DNA from: Seminavis robusta
Lineage: Eukaryota > Bacillariophyta > Bacillariophyceae > Naviculales > Naviculaceae
DNA: 64,000 bases
NCBI GenBank assembly: GCA_903772945.1
Contig: CAICTM010000061.1
Span: 1-64,000, forward strand
Direction of reading: 5' to 3'
Under the pieces are notes generated by a model. The model made no database searches and was not told the origin of the DNA. It saw nothing but the letters and a program-made list of their open reading frames with translations. The position numbers and the translations under genes are program-made. Below, piece after piece: positions 10,301 through 21,157 of this stretch; the first letter of the stretch is position 1; every line of letters begins with the position of its first letter.

Positions 10301-13300
10301 CAAGTATCCCAACAGACACCCAAGAGGTGCCCAATGACAACACTCCCACCACAGTCTCCCCCAGCACATTACCCAGTTCAGTACCCAGNNNNNNNNNNNN
10401 NNNNNNNNNNNNAAGCACCCAACCAAGCACCCAACCAAGCACCCAACCAAGCACCATACCCAGCAACCAACCAAGCACCCAACCAAGTACCCAACCAAGC
10501 ACCCAACCAAGCAGCCTGCCCAATGAATCAGATGAACCAAGTGTGGCTCCAAGCATGGGTGCCAGCGTATCCGACAGCACCAGTCCAAGCAGCTTTCCCA
10601 GTGGCACCGCAACCGAGCCAAGCGTGTTCCCCAGCATGAATCCCAGTACCAATGACAGCACCATGCCAAGTGGCTTACCCAGCACATCAACTGTGCCAAG
10701 TTTAGCTCCCAGTCCCCCACCCACGTTTTGTGACGGATCTTTTGTTTCACTGGAATCCACTTACAGCATTGATTTTACTGGAGACATCAACTCATTCGAA
10801 GACGCTGCATTGACTTTAGCATTCTCAACAGTGCTAGGTTCTATACACGATGGTAGCTCTTGCCCACCTGCAATAGAGAATGTGGTAATCTCAAGCAGGC
10901 CAGCAGGGAGCAATGCGGCCAGTGTTAGACTTCATGATTACCAGCTTTGGGGCGGAAGGAATCTGCAAACATCATCTGTTGGATTCACAGTTACAGCAAC
11001 CCAACAACAAGGAAGCACTCTAATTGGGGCTGCTCGACAAGAACTGTTTTTGAATCAGTACACAAATGTTCTCAACACACCTGGAGTTGCAGCAGCATCT
11101 ATAGTCCTCTCTGCCAGCGCGTCCACTTTTCCATCCAGCAGCCCATCCCAAACCCCATCACAGAAAGCATCCAGCAAACCCTCCTCAATGCCTTCCAATC
11201 AACCATCGGAGCAACCTAGTGACGTGCCTTCAGAGCAACCCTCATCCATTCCTTCCAATCATCCCACAACTTCTCCTTCCTCAAGGCCAACAGTGACACC
11301 AGGAAACCCCACAGTCAACCCAACAAGTGCATATCCATCTATGACACCTTCTGAGCACCCATCGGCCATTCCATCAGTGATTCCATCGGTGATTCCTTCA
11401 GAATTTCCATCAGCCTATCCATCAACCGGTCCATCTGTGTTCCCAAGTAGTGCTCCATCATTATACCCAACATCTTCCCCTTCCTCATTGCCTTCTGTAA
11501 CCCCAGGGAATCCAACTACCAGTCCAACAACATCCAACTCACCCTCGGTAAACCCATCTGAGAGCCCAAGTCTAAGCAATGCTCCAAGCAACAGCCCATC
11601 ATCACCACCTTCAACCATCGATTCTTCAATTCCTTCTGCTGACCCCTCAAGAACCCCAACATCTTCACCTTCCTCATTACCCTCTGTCACCCCGGGGAAT
11701 CCCACAACAAGTCCATCAACATCGAATAGCCCATCAAAGAGGCCATCTGAGAGCCCCAGCCTGAGCAATGCACCTAGCATAACACCATCTTCACCACCTT
11801 CAGGCAAGCCTTCTGTTGTTCCAGGAATCCAACTACCAGTCCAACAACATCCAACTCACCCTCAGTAAACCCATCTGAGAGCCCAAGTCTAAGCAATGCT
11901 CCAAGTAACAGCCCATCATCACCACCTTCAACCATCGATTCTTCAATTCCTTCTGCTGACCCCTCAGAACCCCAACATCTTCACCTTCCTCATTACCCTC
12001 TGTCACCCCGGGGAATCCCACAACAAGTCCATCAACATCGAATAGCCCATCAAAGAGGCCATCTGAGAGCCCCAGCCTGAGCAATGCACCTAGCATAACC
12101 CCATCTCACCACCTTCAGCAAGCCTTCTGTTGTTCCAGGGAATCCAACTACCAGTCCAACAACATCCAACTCACCCTCAGTAAACCCATCTGAGAGCCCA
12201 AGTCTAAGCAACGCTCCAAGCAACAGCCCATCATCACCACCTTCATCCATCCCGTCTTCAATTCCTTCTGCAGACCCCTCAAGAACCCCAACATCTTCAC
12301 CTTCCTTATTACCCTCTGTCACCCCAGGGAATCCAACAACAAGTCCAACAACATCAAATAGCCCATCAGAGAGGCCATCTGTGAGCCCCAGCCTGAGCAA
12401 TGCACCTAGCATAACCCCATCGTCACCACCTTCAGCCGAACCTTCTGCTGTTCCGTCAACTGTGCCATCAAGCACCCCAAGCATCCATCCATCAATTCTG
12501 CCTTCCATCCTCCCATCGTTGGCACCATCAATGAATCCCAGCTTAGGCCCCTCCGATGCCCCCTCCATGACGCCGAGCATCAGTCCTTCTAATGTCCCAT
12601 CTACAAACCCCAGCATCAGTCCTTCTGATATTCCATCTAGCACCCCCAGCAGCAGTCCATCTGGCCTGCCTTCTTTGAGTCCCAGCGCTGGTCCATCTAA
12701 TTTGCCATCAACAAGTCCATCAGATGCTCCATCCAATCTCCCTAGCCTCAATCCATCAGACGTTCCTTCGCGTGGTCCCAGCACCAGCCCATCCACATTG
12801 CCTTCTTTCCTCCCATCTGATAGGCCATCCATTCTCCCAAGCAAAAGTCCCTCAGACATCCCATCATCAATACCCAGTATCAGCCCTTCTTTTTTCCCTT
12901 CCACAAACCCAAGCTCTAGCCCTTCCATGATTCCATCTGTATCCCCATCATCAAGGCCATCAATGTTGCCCTCCAATAGTCCCTCAGATAGACCATCAGT
13001 GCTCCCCAGCATCAGTCCTTCAGACTTGCCCTCCTCAAGTCCTAGTGTGGCTCCATCGGATGTGCCTTCTCTAAGCCCATCAGATAAACCATCGATGATC
13101 CCTAGCATCAGCCCTTCAGATGTTCCATCCATGCTTCCTAGCATGAGCCCATCAGATGCCCCTTCTACTTTGCCATCTAATGTGCCTTCCACTACGCCTT
13201 CTACATCACCATCTGTGATGCCAACTGCAACACCTTACGTGTTCACCAGACCCACACTGGATATCGCTATTGCTGCTGGCGACTTTTCGGCATCGAGTCC

Positions 13301-14519
13301 CTACGGTATGTGGACAGCGGAACGTACATGCTGCTTGTCTGATTTTCTCTGACTTTTTTGCTCTTTTGCCAGGTGCCATTGCAACCTGGGTAAGGCCTGA
13401 TGCATTTATTCCCAGCTTCTTTCTCAAGCTTCTGTGTGCGCAGGACTGACACTTACCCACCTGGCCGATCCTTCATTCAAACACAAACAGGATGTCTCTG
13501 GAATAAGTGATTTCAGTAACTTGGTCTGTATTAATTCCTTGTGCACTTTGTGGTTGAAAGAGTGATGGCTAACCCATTGCTTTTGATTACCACTACACAG
13601 TTCCAAAATAATAATGCATTCAATGAAGACATTTCTGATTGGGATGTGTCCTCTGTTGTGGATATGGTAATGAACCAGTTTGATGGGAACTTTGTGTGTC
13701 ATTGCCACCCACCTCACATTTGAATATCTTCTCCCACGACACTGACCATGTGCCTACGTGTTGAAGACCAGCACGTTTTACGGTAAAATTTCTTGCGTGT
13801 ACCTGAAACATTTCACTGGAATCAAAGACTAACACAATATTGTTTTACAATGTAGGCGCTTCATCATTTGACCGGAACATCAATGGATGGACGACAAGTT
13901 CTCTAACTAAATTGGTTGCGACTTTTGGCAACAGTGCGTCAAACAATCTTTATATGATTGGCACATTTTAGCCAGCATGATCAACTAATGTATTGTCGCC
14001 ATTCGTTTCTGCATAGGTAACTTCAACCAGCCTCTCAACAGCTGGGATGTTAGGTAGGATTGCATCTTGCTGAAACTGTCCTTCTTTGCAGCCTTGATGG
14101 TAAAGAGGCTTAATAATTCAATTGCCTGCCATTCCTTCTGCAGCAAAGTCAATACTTTCAATTCTGCTTTCGCCAATTCTGCATTCAACCAAGACATATC
14201 CAACTGGGTAAGCGCAACCCACTAGAAAGCATTTTCGATTGAAACAAGCAAATTTTGTCCCTTCAACTCTCTCTAATTTGCTTGTTGCTTCCTTCTTGCT
14301 CGCTTTGCCACATGATAGAATGTTGCTGCTTCCACCTTCTTTGGTTCCATATTTTACCAGTCACAACTCAACCAGGACTTGTGTGATTGGGGAAATGACA
14401 TTTCCACCACTAGCATTAATGTGGTCTCCATGTTCTTTGGGAGTCCCAACTGCCCATCCACAAGCGATCCAAATTTGTTTGCATCTCCCAAAGGCCCCTT
14501 TTGCTATCCATGCACTTAG
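7357..14519 (+). CDS. Giant Pro-Ser repeat protein with DUF285/BspA-like C-terminal repeats
   Basis: Thirteen exons by hand: 7357-7977, 8070-8139, 8220-8300, 8385-8620, 8710-13305, 13373-13389, 13491-13523, 13601-13666, 13767-13782, 13856-13933, 14017-14053, 14144-14207, 14319-14519; all introns are GT-AG. Order: acidic N-terminus with a helix near residues 90-115; a 14-Gly run (about 168-181); Ala/Gly-rich exons 2-3; a domain with many Asn-x-Thr/Ser sites; Pro-Ser block 1 (about 775-1008); an unrecognised domain with two Cys (about 1009-1139); Pro-Ser block 2 (about 1140-1850); then short DUF285-like repeats such as FNEDISDWDVSSV and NFNQPLNSWDVR, and an end domain containing LNQDLCDWG. Four single-base losses in exon 5 plus a 24-N gap break the literal frame. 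Adding four bases gives 6,120 bases, about 2,039 residues. A cell-surface or wall role is inferred from the repeats and glycosylation sites, yet no N-terminal signal peptide is visible. Intron 3 preserves frame and could be retained. Confidence 0.72.
10389..10412. other. Assembly gap of 24 N
   Basis: Twenty-four N bases lie within Pro-Ser block 1, just before a run of CAACCAAGCACC units. The true number of repeat units here is unknown. Confidence 0.98.
11511..12440 (+). repeat. 318-bp (106-codon) tandem repeat, three copies
   Basis: The landmark TCCAACTACC occurs at 11,511, 11,828 and 12,143, giving spacings of 317 and 315. Against a 318-base consensus, one base is missing before copy 2 (CCAGG for CCAGGG near 11,823). 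Three more are missing in copy 2: CTCAGAACC for CTCAAGAACC near 11,970, CATCTCACC for CATCTTCACC near 12,105, and TCAGCAAGCC for TCAGGCAAGCC near 12,118. Each unit codes for Pro-Ser repeats. The four losses return downstream sequence to the original frame. Confidence 0.85.
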
Positions 14520-14884
14520 TTAAAAAAAGTATGTGCCATGGCTTGTTGGTTAAACTGTGCAATCAGTTCGCATAGCAGTTGTATCAATGAAAGGGGTTCT
14601 AGAGTAGGAAAGTTATCTACGGAAGTCGGTAAACAGGGCAGACTTCGGCCAAGAATAGGCAGAATTTGGGACTTGGTTCCGTTGTATGGGTGGCGTCATG
14701 CTGAGGTCCAAAGGGCTTGACTTTGCAGGATCCACGGTTCCAGACACCAATGAGAGGCTCTAACAAGGACAACCGACAGTCGTGTCGAGACAAGTTGATG
14801 GCAGTGTTGTAACTGTTGTTCCGACGTTGAGTGATGATCTGGTCTGCATTGAAGCCAGCTGAGCTGTAATGGCTATGTTAGGAC
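14490..14884 (+). repeat. Gene 3' end and flank, duplicated at 19.48-20.68 kb
   Basis: From the last codons of the giant gene through 14,884 the sequence recurs at 19,484-19,824 and 20,637-20,676. Shared blocks include TATGTGCCATGGCTT, AGTTATCTACGGAAGTCGGT, GGGACTTGGTTCCGTTG and GAGGCTCTAACAAGG. The distant copy is split by the 804-bp TTAA-bordered element. The stretch itself encodes nothing obvious. Confidence 0.8.
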
Positions 14885-14911
14885 GTCCCATGGGTATTTT
14901 CTTAAAAGCAT

Positions 14912-15115
14912 GACTCAAGACTTTCCTGTTCACGAATAGTCATTGAGACAAGGTTCTCAATGACCTTTAGATTCAAACTAGGTTGATGATGTAACTGCAT
15001 AACATCGCAATAGATAATTTGCTGGCGTGGAGAACTTCCATGCTGCTAGTTCATTACTAGACTAGAGTTTCCATGTGTTCCGAGTTGAACCGTGGAAGGC
15101 ACCAATTCCCAAATT
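14912..15115 (+). repeat. Degenerate LTR-like copy
   Basis: This matches 18,640-18,800 through GAATAGTCATTGAGACA, GTTCTCAATGACC, CTAGGTTGATGATG and GCGTGGAG.ACTTCCA. It is truncated before the 3' end motif of the family. It sits between the giant gene's 3' flank and the partial second copy. Confidence 0.6.
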
Positions 15116-15138
15116 GACATCACTCCAATGCTGGGACG

Positions 15139-15425
15139 ATGCAACAATTTACCCCAATAGCACTGCAATATGATATCAAAAGCAAATACAAACATTTGTT
15201 AGCAGATGACACCACAACCATTGGCAGATCCATTGCTAGCAACCAGATGGTGCGTTCACTACCAACAACTATTGATGCCCAAAAACCATCATTTGTGGAA
15301 GCACTAGTAGCCAACCCACAACAGCAGGATGCGTCATCCATAGCCACATCCCAACTCAGTTCACCTGGGAACAGTCAAGACGCAACGAGAAGAGGAGCTT
15401 GAACATGAAAACGCAGATCTCAAAA
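15139..15425 (+). other. Possible retroelement coding remnant
   Basis: An 87-codon frame (15,139-15,402) is Gln/Ser/Thr-rich. In another frame the following bases give a charged stretch, QREEELEHENADLKMK, suggestive of a coiled coil. Position just after an LTR-like copy, and abrupt joining to Pro-Ser repeat sequence at about 15,429, suggest a gag or leader fragment left by an insertion. No family match is claimed. Confidence 0.3.
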
Positions 15426-15428
15426 TGA

Positions 15429-18400
15429 AAGGCCATCGATGATTCCTAGCAGTGCTCCATCTGATTTGCCTTCTACTTCTCCATCTGATATGCCTTCAAC
15501 CACTCCTTCTGATGCTCCGTCGGTGATGCCATCACCTGTTCCATCAGCCTCGCCAATAAACTATGTGTTCTCTAGACCCACACTGGATACCGCTATTATT
15601 GCTGGCGACTTCTCGGCATTGAGTCCCTATGGTATGTGAACAGAGGAACAAACTTGCTGCGTGTCATATTTTCTCTGACTTTTTTGCTCTTCTGCCAGGT
15701 GCCATTGCAACATGGGTAAGGCCTGATGTATTTATTCTCAGCTTCTTTCTCAAGCTTCTGTGTGCGCAGGACTGACACTTACCCACCTGGCTGATTCTTC
15801 ATTCAAACAAAAACAGGATGTCTCTGGAATAAGTGATTTCAGTTACTTGGTGTGTATTAATTCCTTATGCACTTTGTAAATGAAAGAGTGGTTGCTAACC
15901 CATTGCTTCTGCATGGCTAACCCATTACCACTATACACAGTTCCAAAATAATAATGCATTCACCTCGGCAGTCTTGCTGCCAGAGCCCTCAACCCCTTTA
16001 ATTGTTTTTCCTGCTACGGCGGTCCCTGCAGGTATAAGGGTAGGGTTAGAATGCAAATAAGCCAGCAAAAACTAAATAAGTATCCTAGGATGGTGCTTTT
16101 AAAAACCAGCCAAAGCTAGTCACATGCATCCTAGTAGGGGGATCTGCTTCTACCAGGAAAGACTCTAAAGCTAGCAAAAGCTATATAACTAGTATTCTAG
16201 CTAGCTAGGGGTATCTGCTTCTAGCTTCCTATGGGAATCTGCTTCTAGCGAGGGGGATCTGCTTCTAGCTAGCTAAGCGCACGTTAAGCACTAGCTCAGC
16301 ACTAGAGGTATCTGCTTCTAGCTAGCTGGCTAATAGGGGTATCTGCTTCTACACTGAAACCTTTCTGCCGAGGTTACACAGCTCCGCTGGCTTAAATGAA
16401 GACATTTCCGATTGGGATGTGTCTTCTGCTGTAAATAAGGTAACTCACCAGTATGATGGGAACTTGAGTGTCATTGCCACCCAACTGACGTTTGAATGTC
16501 TTCCCCCACAACACAGTATTATATCTTTTCTGGCGCCAGTAGGTCAAACAATCTGTACATTACTGGCAAAAATATAGCCACCATGATCAACTAATTCATT
16601 TTCCCCCATTCTTTCTGTATAGGTAACTTCAACCAGCCTCTCAATGACTGGAATGTTAGGTATGATTGCATCTTGCTGAAACTGTTCTTCTTTGCAGCAT
16701 TGGTTGCTAAGAGGCTTATTCATTCAATTGCCTGCCATTGCTTCTGCAGCAAAGTTGTTTATTTACATTCTGCATTCATCAATTCTGCATTCAACCAAGC
16801 AAAAACCAACTGGGAAAGTGCAATTCCTTCAACTCAAACAATCCCGTAGAAATGATTTCGATTTGACCTCATACTTCTGCTTCAACTCCATTAAGATGTG
16901 AGCTCAGTTGAAAGCATGGTAAGTAGTGCACATTGTTGTGGTTACATTTGACAATATCAACCACAAGTGAAGTCTGACCATGCTCCTACACCTGTGTTGA
17001 AGTCCGAGATGTTTCAAAGTAAGCACTTGTCCTTGTGTGTACCTCGAACGTTTCACCAAAAAAAAGGCTAACACACTTTTGTTTTACAATGTAGGCTCTC
17101 CATTTAACCAAAACATCAATGGCTGGACGACAAGTTCTTTAACGAACATGTTTTATATATTTGCCACAGCCAGTAGGTCAAACAATATGTTTATTGGCAC
17201 AATTTAGCCATTGACCAGGATCCACTAATATTTTCCCCGCTCTTCTTTGCTGCATAGGTAACTTCAACCAGCCTCTCAACAGCTGGGATGTTAGGTATGA
17301 TTGCATCTTGCCGGAACTATCCTTCTTAGAACCTTTGATGGTAAGGAGGTTTATTCATTCAATTGCCTGCCATTGCTTCTGCAGCAAAGTTAATACTTTG
17401 TTAGGTGCATTCTACGGTTCCAGTTCTGTATTCAACCAAGATATATCCAACTGGGTAAGTGCAATTCCTTCAACTCAAACAATCCAGTAGAAAACGGTTT
17501 TCGATTCGATCTCATGCTCCTTTTTCAACACCATTAGGATGTGAGCTCAGTTACCACCATGGTAAATGGCGCGCATTGTTGTCATTCACATTTCACATTA
17601 TCAACCACGAATGAAGTCTAAATGAAGTCTGAACATGCCCCTACTTGTGTTGAAGGCGACAATGTTTTATTGTAAGCATTTTTCATGTGTGTACCTAAAC
17701 CTTTCACCGGAAACAAAGGCTAACACACTCATGATTGGACCACGAGTTCTCTAACAGACATGAGCACGATGTTTGGTTCTGCGTGTAAGTCAAAACAAAA
17801 CAGTCCAGGTCTTGCTACCATGCTCACCTAATTGGTCAATTTTTCAATATTATTTTGCTTCAGCCAATTTTAACCAACCTCTCAGCAACTGGGATGTCAG
17901 GTATGTTTGCAGTTCTTGCTTTTCTCATCTAGCTAGAAGTTTTCTTTTTTGTTAATACTGTCATTCTGGTTCTGTAGCAAAGTAAAAAAATTCAATAGCG
18001 CTTTTGAACAAAGCAAGTTTAATCAAGACATCTCCAATTGGGTAAGTAAACACAAGACACATAAAATCAACTTGGAGTGCAGGAATCAAGCAGAAATCCA
18101 ACTCTCTCTAATTTGCTTCTTGCTTCGCTCTTGCTCACTTTGCCACAATGATAGAATGTTGCTGCTGGCACGAACTTTGGAAACATGTTTCATCTTGCAC
18201 CATTCAACCAGGACTTGTGTGATTGGGGAAATGACATTTCCTCCAGTAGCTACCCTGTGAGCAGCATGTTTTGGAGTACGAGCTGCCCCGATCCAAGCAT
18301 TCCAGATTTGTCTGCATCTCCAAAAGGTCCCTTTTGCCATTCATGTCCATGTTCAACCAGTTTGATTTCATCAGGATATGTCTATTTTCCAGGATTTTGT

Positions 18401-18609
18401 TGTCTGAAGTATAGTACTATCGGCGTCAATGGTCACTGGATTGCACCATCTAGCTGTCAAGGCTGCAATTGCTACAGCTCCTTTACGAACTGTTACAATG
18501 GTTGTGAATCCATACATAGCTCAGCAGGATGTACCTTGATTGACTGGCGTGATGGCACAGAGTCAACATGCAATACACGGCTCTTAGCCTTATTCGCGAC
18601 TCGATCCTA
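15429..18609 (+). pseudogene. Partial, disrupted second copy of the Pro-Ser/DUF285-like gene
   Basis: Starts inside a Pro-Ser block and follows the giant gene's exon plan: Pro-Ser exon end 15631, 17-base exon 15699-15715, 33-base exon 15817-15849, then an exon from 15941 broken by an insertion at 15963. Beyond it the repeat exons recur three times: NFNQPL-type exons start at 16623, 17258 and 17864, and SKV-type exons at 16750, 17385 and 17978. The final exon (about 18,152 on) has FNQDLCDWGNDISSSS and reads on to a stop at 18,609, longer than the parent's end. Damage includes the insertion, a lost donor after the first SKV-type exon (GGGAAAG for GGGTAAG), a shifted acceptor near 16,895, and loss of exons around 16,500 and 17,700. 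No start codon or N-terminal half is present. Transcription of the 3' cassettes is still possible. Confidence 0.7.
15963..16395. mobile_element. 433-bp insertion with internal minisatellite
   Basis: Compared with the parent exon (GCATTCAATGAAGAC), this sequence splits GCATTCA from ATGAAGAC. It opens with CCTCGGCAG, and the inverse CTGCCGAGG occurs at 16,366-16,374, 18 or more bases from the right junction. Left flank TTCA and right TTAA could be a decayed four-base target duplication. The interior has six or more units related to GGGTATCTGCTTCTAGCTAG. No coding frame. A non-autonomous element is the simplest reading. Confidence 0.65.
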
Positions 18610-19031
18610 GATAGGGTTTGAGTTCGACTCATGACTGAGTCTCTCGTGAATAGTCATTGAGACAGGGTTCTCAATGACCGCTCTAGTCATACTAGGTTGA
18701 TGATGAAACATCGCTCTAGATATTTAGCCAGCGTGGAGTACTTCCACGCTACTAGATAAATGCTAGACGAATCTTCCACGCGTTCCGTTTTTGGATCGTG
18801 GAGTGAGTAGGATTGCTACCGCAACCTACTCTATCACACTCTACAGTCTCCCGCGGGAGTTCAGATCTACGATCCTTTGGTTGTGGATCTCTCTCGTTGA
18901 TTAGTTTTCATAGCTTTCTAATCCTCTCATAACTTTCATTCTCTCAAACTCAAAACACTCGAAAGATCTTTACACTAGCTTTTAGCGTAGTGCAAACACA
19001 TTCATCTCCCTGCACTTATTATCTCCGTTCA
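18610..19031 (+). repeat. Best-preserved LTR-like copy of the local family
   Basis: Reference copy for the family seen at 590-790 (inverted), 3,170-3,670 and 14,912-15,115. It carries CATTGAGACAGGGTTCTCAA, GCGTGGAGTACTTCCACGC, CTCCCGCGGGAG, TTTCATTCTCTCAAACTC and TTTTAGCGTAGTGCAAA, and is followed at once by a gag-like start. The left boundary is not sharply defined and no partner LTR is in view, so it may be a truncated element or a solo LTR plus leader. Confidence 0.6.
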
Positions 19032-19115
19032 ATGGATGCGGCTGCTGCAACTCACGTCCCTGCGACGGATGCGTCTGTCCAAGCCTATCCGGCATATACT
19101 TGCCAAAAACTGTAA
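19032..19115 (+). pseudogene. Truncated gag-like N-terminus
   Basis: ATG at 19,032 opens 27 codons, starting MDAAAATHVPATDASV and ending at TAA 19,113-19,115. An Ala/Pro/Thr-rich start directly behind an LTR-like end is what a gag N-terminus would look like. From 19,116 to 19,483 I see no gene and no further family sequence. Confidence 0.4.
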
Positions 19116-19828
19116 CCTTTTAGCAAGCTATCCTCAAGTTTTCAATAAAGAATCCAAATTACTACGGCTTCGGATTGGGTTGGCCAGCGTGGGCTCAGGA
19201 AGAAAATTCGAGGGGCTCCGAGCAAAATCAGGTGGGATGGGAACAAACTTTCGTCTCCCGAGACTACGCTCCTTAAGGTTACACCCTCAGCTGCACTCTG
19301 GAATCGATTGGCTGGTGTTTACTATATAAATTTGAGTAGGAACCTGTCAGTTGTATAATCAACGGTCATGTGTATCCATAAGTTGTAACGGGTTCTCGTT
19401 CAATAAAAATAGATCGAGTTATGGATAAAAACCGTTGAAGCAACTAAGTCTAAGGTTACATGGCCACACTCCCATACAGACTTGTACGCATCTCCCAAAG
19501 GCCCCTTTTGCTATTCATGCCTTTAGTATGTGCCATGGCTTTTTGGTTAAATTGTGAAATCAGTTTGCATAGCAGTTGTATCAATGAAAGGGGGTCTAGT
19601 GTAGGGAAGTTATCTACGGAAGTCGGTAAACAGGGCAGACTTAGGCCAAGAAGAGGCGGAATTTGGGACTTGGTTCCGTTGTGTAATTGGTGGCATGCTG
19701 AGGTCCAAAGGGCTTGACGGTTCCAGACACAAATGAGAGGCTCTAACAAGGACAACCGACAGTCGTGTCAAGAGAAGTTGATGGGAGTGTTAAATTGTAA
19801 CTGTTGTAACTGTTGTTCGAACATTTAA

Positions 19829-20632
19829 GGTGGTCGCCCACAAATCTTAAGCCAGCGCGAAACTGTTGAAATATTTTTAATTATTTATTTATTTTACACT
19901 ACTAGTGATATCGCGAGGATGGACGTTTTGCGATTCTGCTGCTAAAGGTGTGCTGGAATCGCTGTTGCGCCCATGGATCCGACTATTGTGCATACAGGAG
20001 AGCTTGCTAATAGTGTTGGCAAGGATAGGAGGCGAGCTTTGCCGTATATTGGATCGCCCTGTTAACTTTCTATGGAGTGCAGCAGCGAGCGACGAAATGT
20101 TCGATCGCTGTTTGAAGCCGTTAGATCTCGATGACTGCTGCAAGGATGGGCATAAAACCAGGGCCTACTCTCTTCTTATAGTCAAAAGAAGAAGCCAGTA
20201 GAAGGTTTTATGCCCTCAGAAGCAGCAGGCATCGAGATAATGTGGTCGCCAACACAACAGCGGTTGATCGAACTGTTGTTGTTGTTGGTTATTCGATTTT
20301 GAACGGAATCTCACTTTTCAAACGTCACTCATTTTCACTGGAAACGTGTTAGAGTACTCTTTTACTATAACGGATTTCACTGGATCACCGGCCAGCTGAA
20401 AATGAGTTATATAAGGTCAACTCTCTGTAACCAACGACCGGCGTGCGAGTACTCGTTGGGTACCCGTTTCGTCGTATTACTTAGAGGCTTTTCATATAAT
20501 TATGGCTCGAACAAATCAGTCTAGCCGAAGCTCCTTGAAGATTCCGTATTCCCTAATTATACGAAACATATGTGCGAAACAAATGAAAAAACCTAGCAAA
20601 CTAAAGCTGGCTTAAAGCCGTGGGCGACCACC
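19829..20632. mobile_element. 804-bp element with TTAA borders (piggyBac-type target)
   Basis: TTAA lies at 19,825-19,828 and 20,633-20,636. The ends are inverted repeats: GGTGGTCGCCCAC exactly, then TTAAGCCAG in both at a slightly different offset. It splits the duplicated 3' flank that is intact at 14,820-14,860, so its insertion is directly visible. Inside is a perfect 12-base inverted pair, GGGCATAAAACC (20,148-20,159) and GGTTTTATGCCC (20,204-20,215), and a 10-base pair CTCATTTTCA / TGAAAATGAG. A 98-codon open frame is not convincing. TTAA target choice is known for piggyBac-like elements; the terminal GG is not the usual piggyBac end, so the superfamily is an inference. Confidence 0.8.
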
Positions 20633-20676
20633 TTAATGATCTGGTCTGAATGAAAGCCAGCAGAGCTGTAATGCCT

Positions 20677-21157
20677 CAGTAGAATGGTCTTTTTGAAAAA
20701 CTCCTCTTGGTGTTGGCATGTCACTGTGACATTCCATGGTGACGTAATGCTCATGTTGCTTTCCGAACCCGAACATTTTGTCGGTTTCCTTGGTCTTTTC
20801 AACTCCACCTTCTTCGAGTTCGCTTTGCAAGCTCCGGCTTTTGGACTGACACAACGATGCCATTTTCCTCCAACGACGACGACAACACTACAGTGGAAGA
20901 GAGGTCTTCCAATAGAATACTACATAACCAGTACCATACTAGATTGATTACATATTCGAAGGGTGTGTCAAGACGCTGCCAATAGAAGATACAAAGAAGC
21001 CATCCATCCATCCATCAATCAACCAATCAACTCAAGTGAAAAAGACCCTTCCGCCATTTTTTCTTTCTCCCTTCAATTGATCTTTTGCTCTCTCCATAAA
21101 AATCTCTCATCCCAAGTTGTTTTCAACTCAACTATAATATATTCAATCCAATCAACC
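20677..21157 (+). other. Upstream region of the transporter gene
   Basis: No separate gene. Probably the promoter and 5' leader of the transporter. CT-rich sequence at 21,055-21,100 and ACTATAATATATTC at 21,131-21,144 precede the start codon closely, so the latter is more likely leader than a TATA box. The frame of the transporter is open upstream to 20,963 but lacks conserved character before 21,158. Confidence 0.4.

Noticed and set aside
10413-10520. Regular short repeats that could suggest a CRISPR-like array
   Set aside because: They are in-frame Pro-Ser/Gln-Pro coding repeats in a eukaryotic gene, with no spacer structure.
10149-10760. 203-codon minus frame and similar long antisense frames at 11,415-13,192
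   Set aside because: They are antisense shadows of the Pro-Ser coding repeats; periodic codons keep the opposite strand free of stops.
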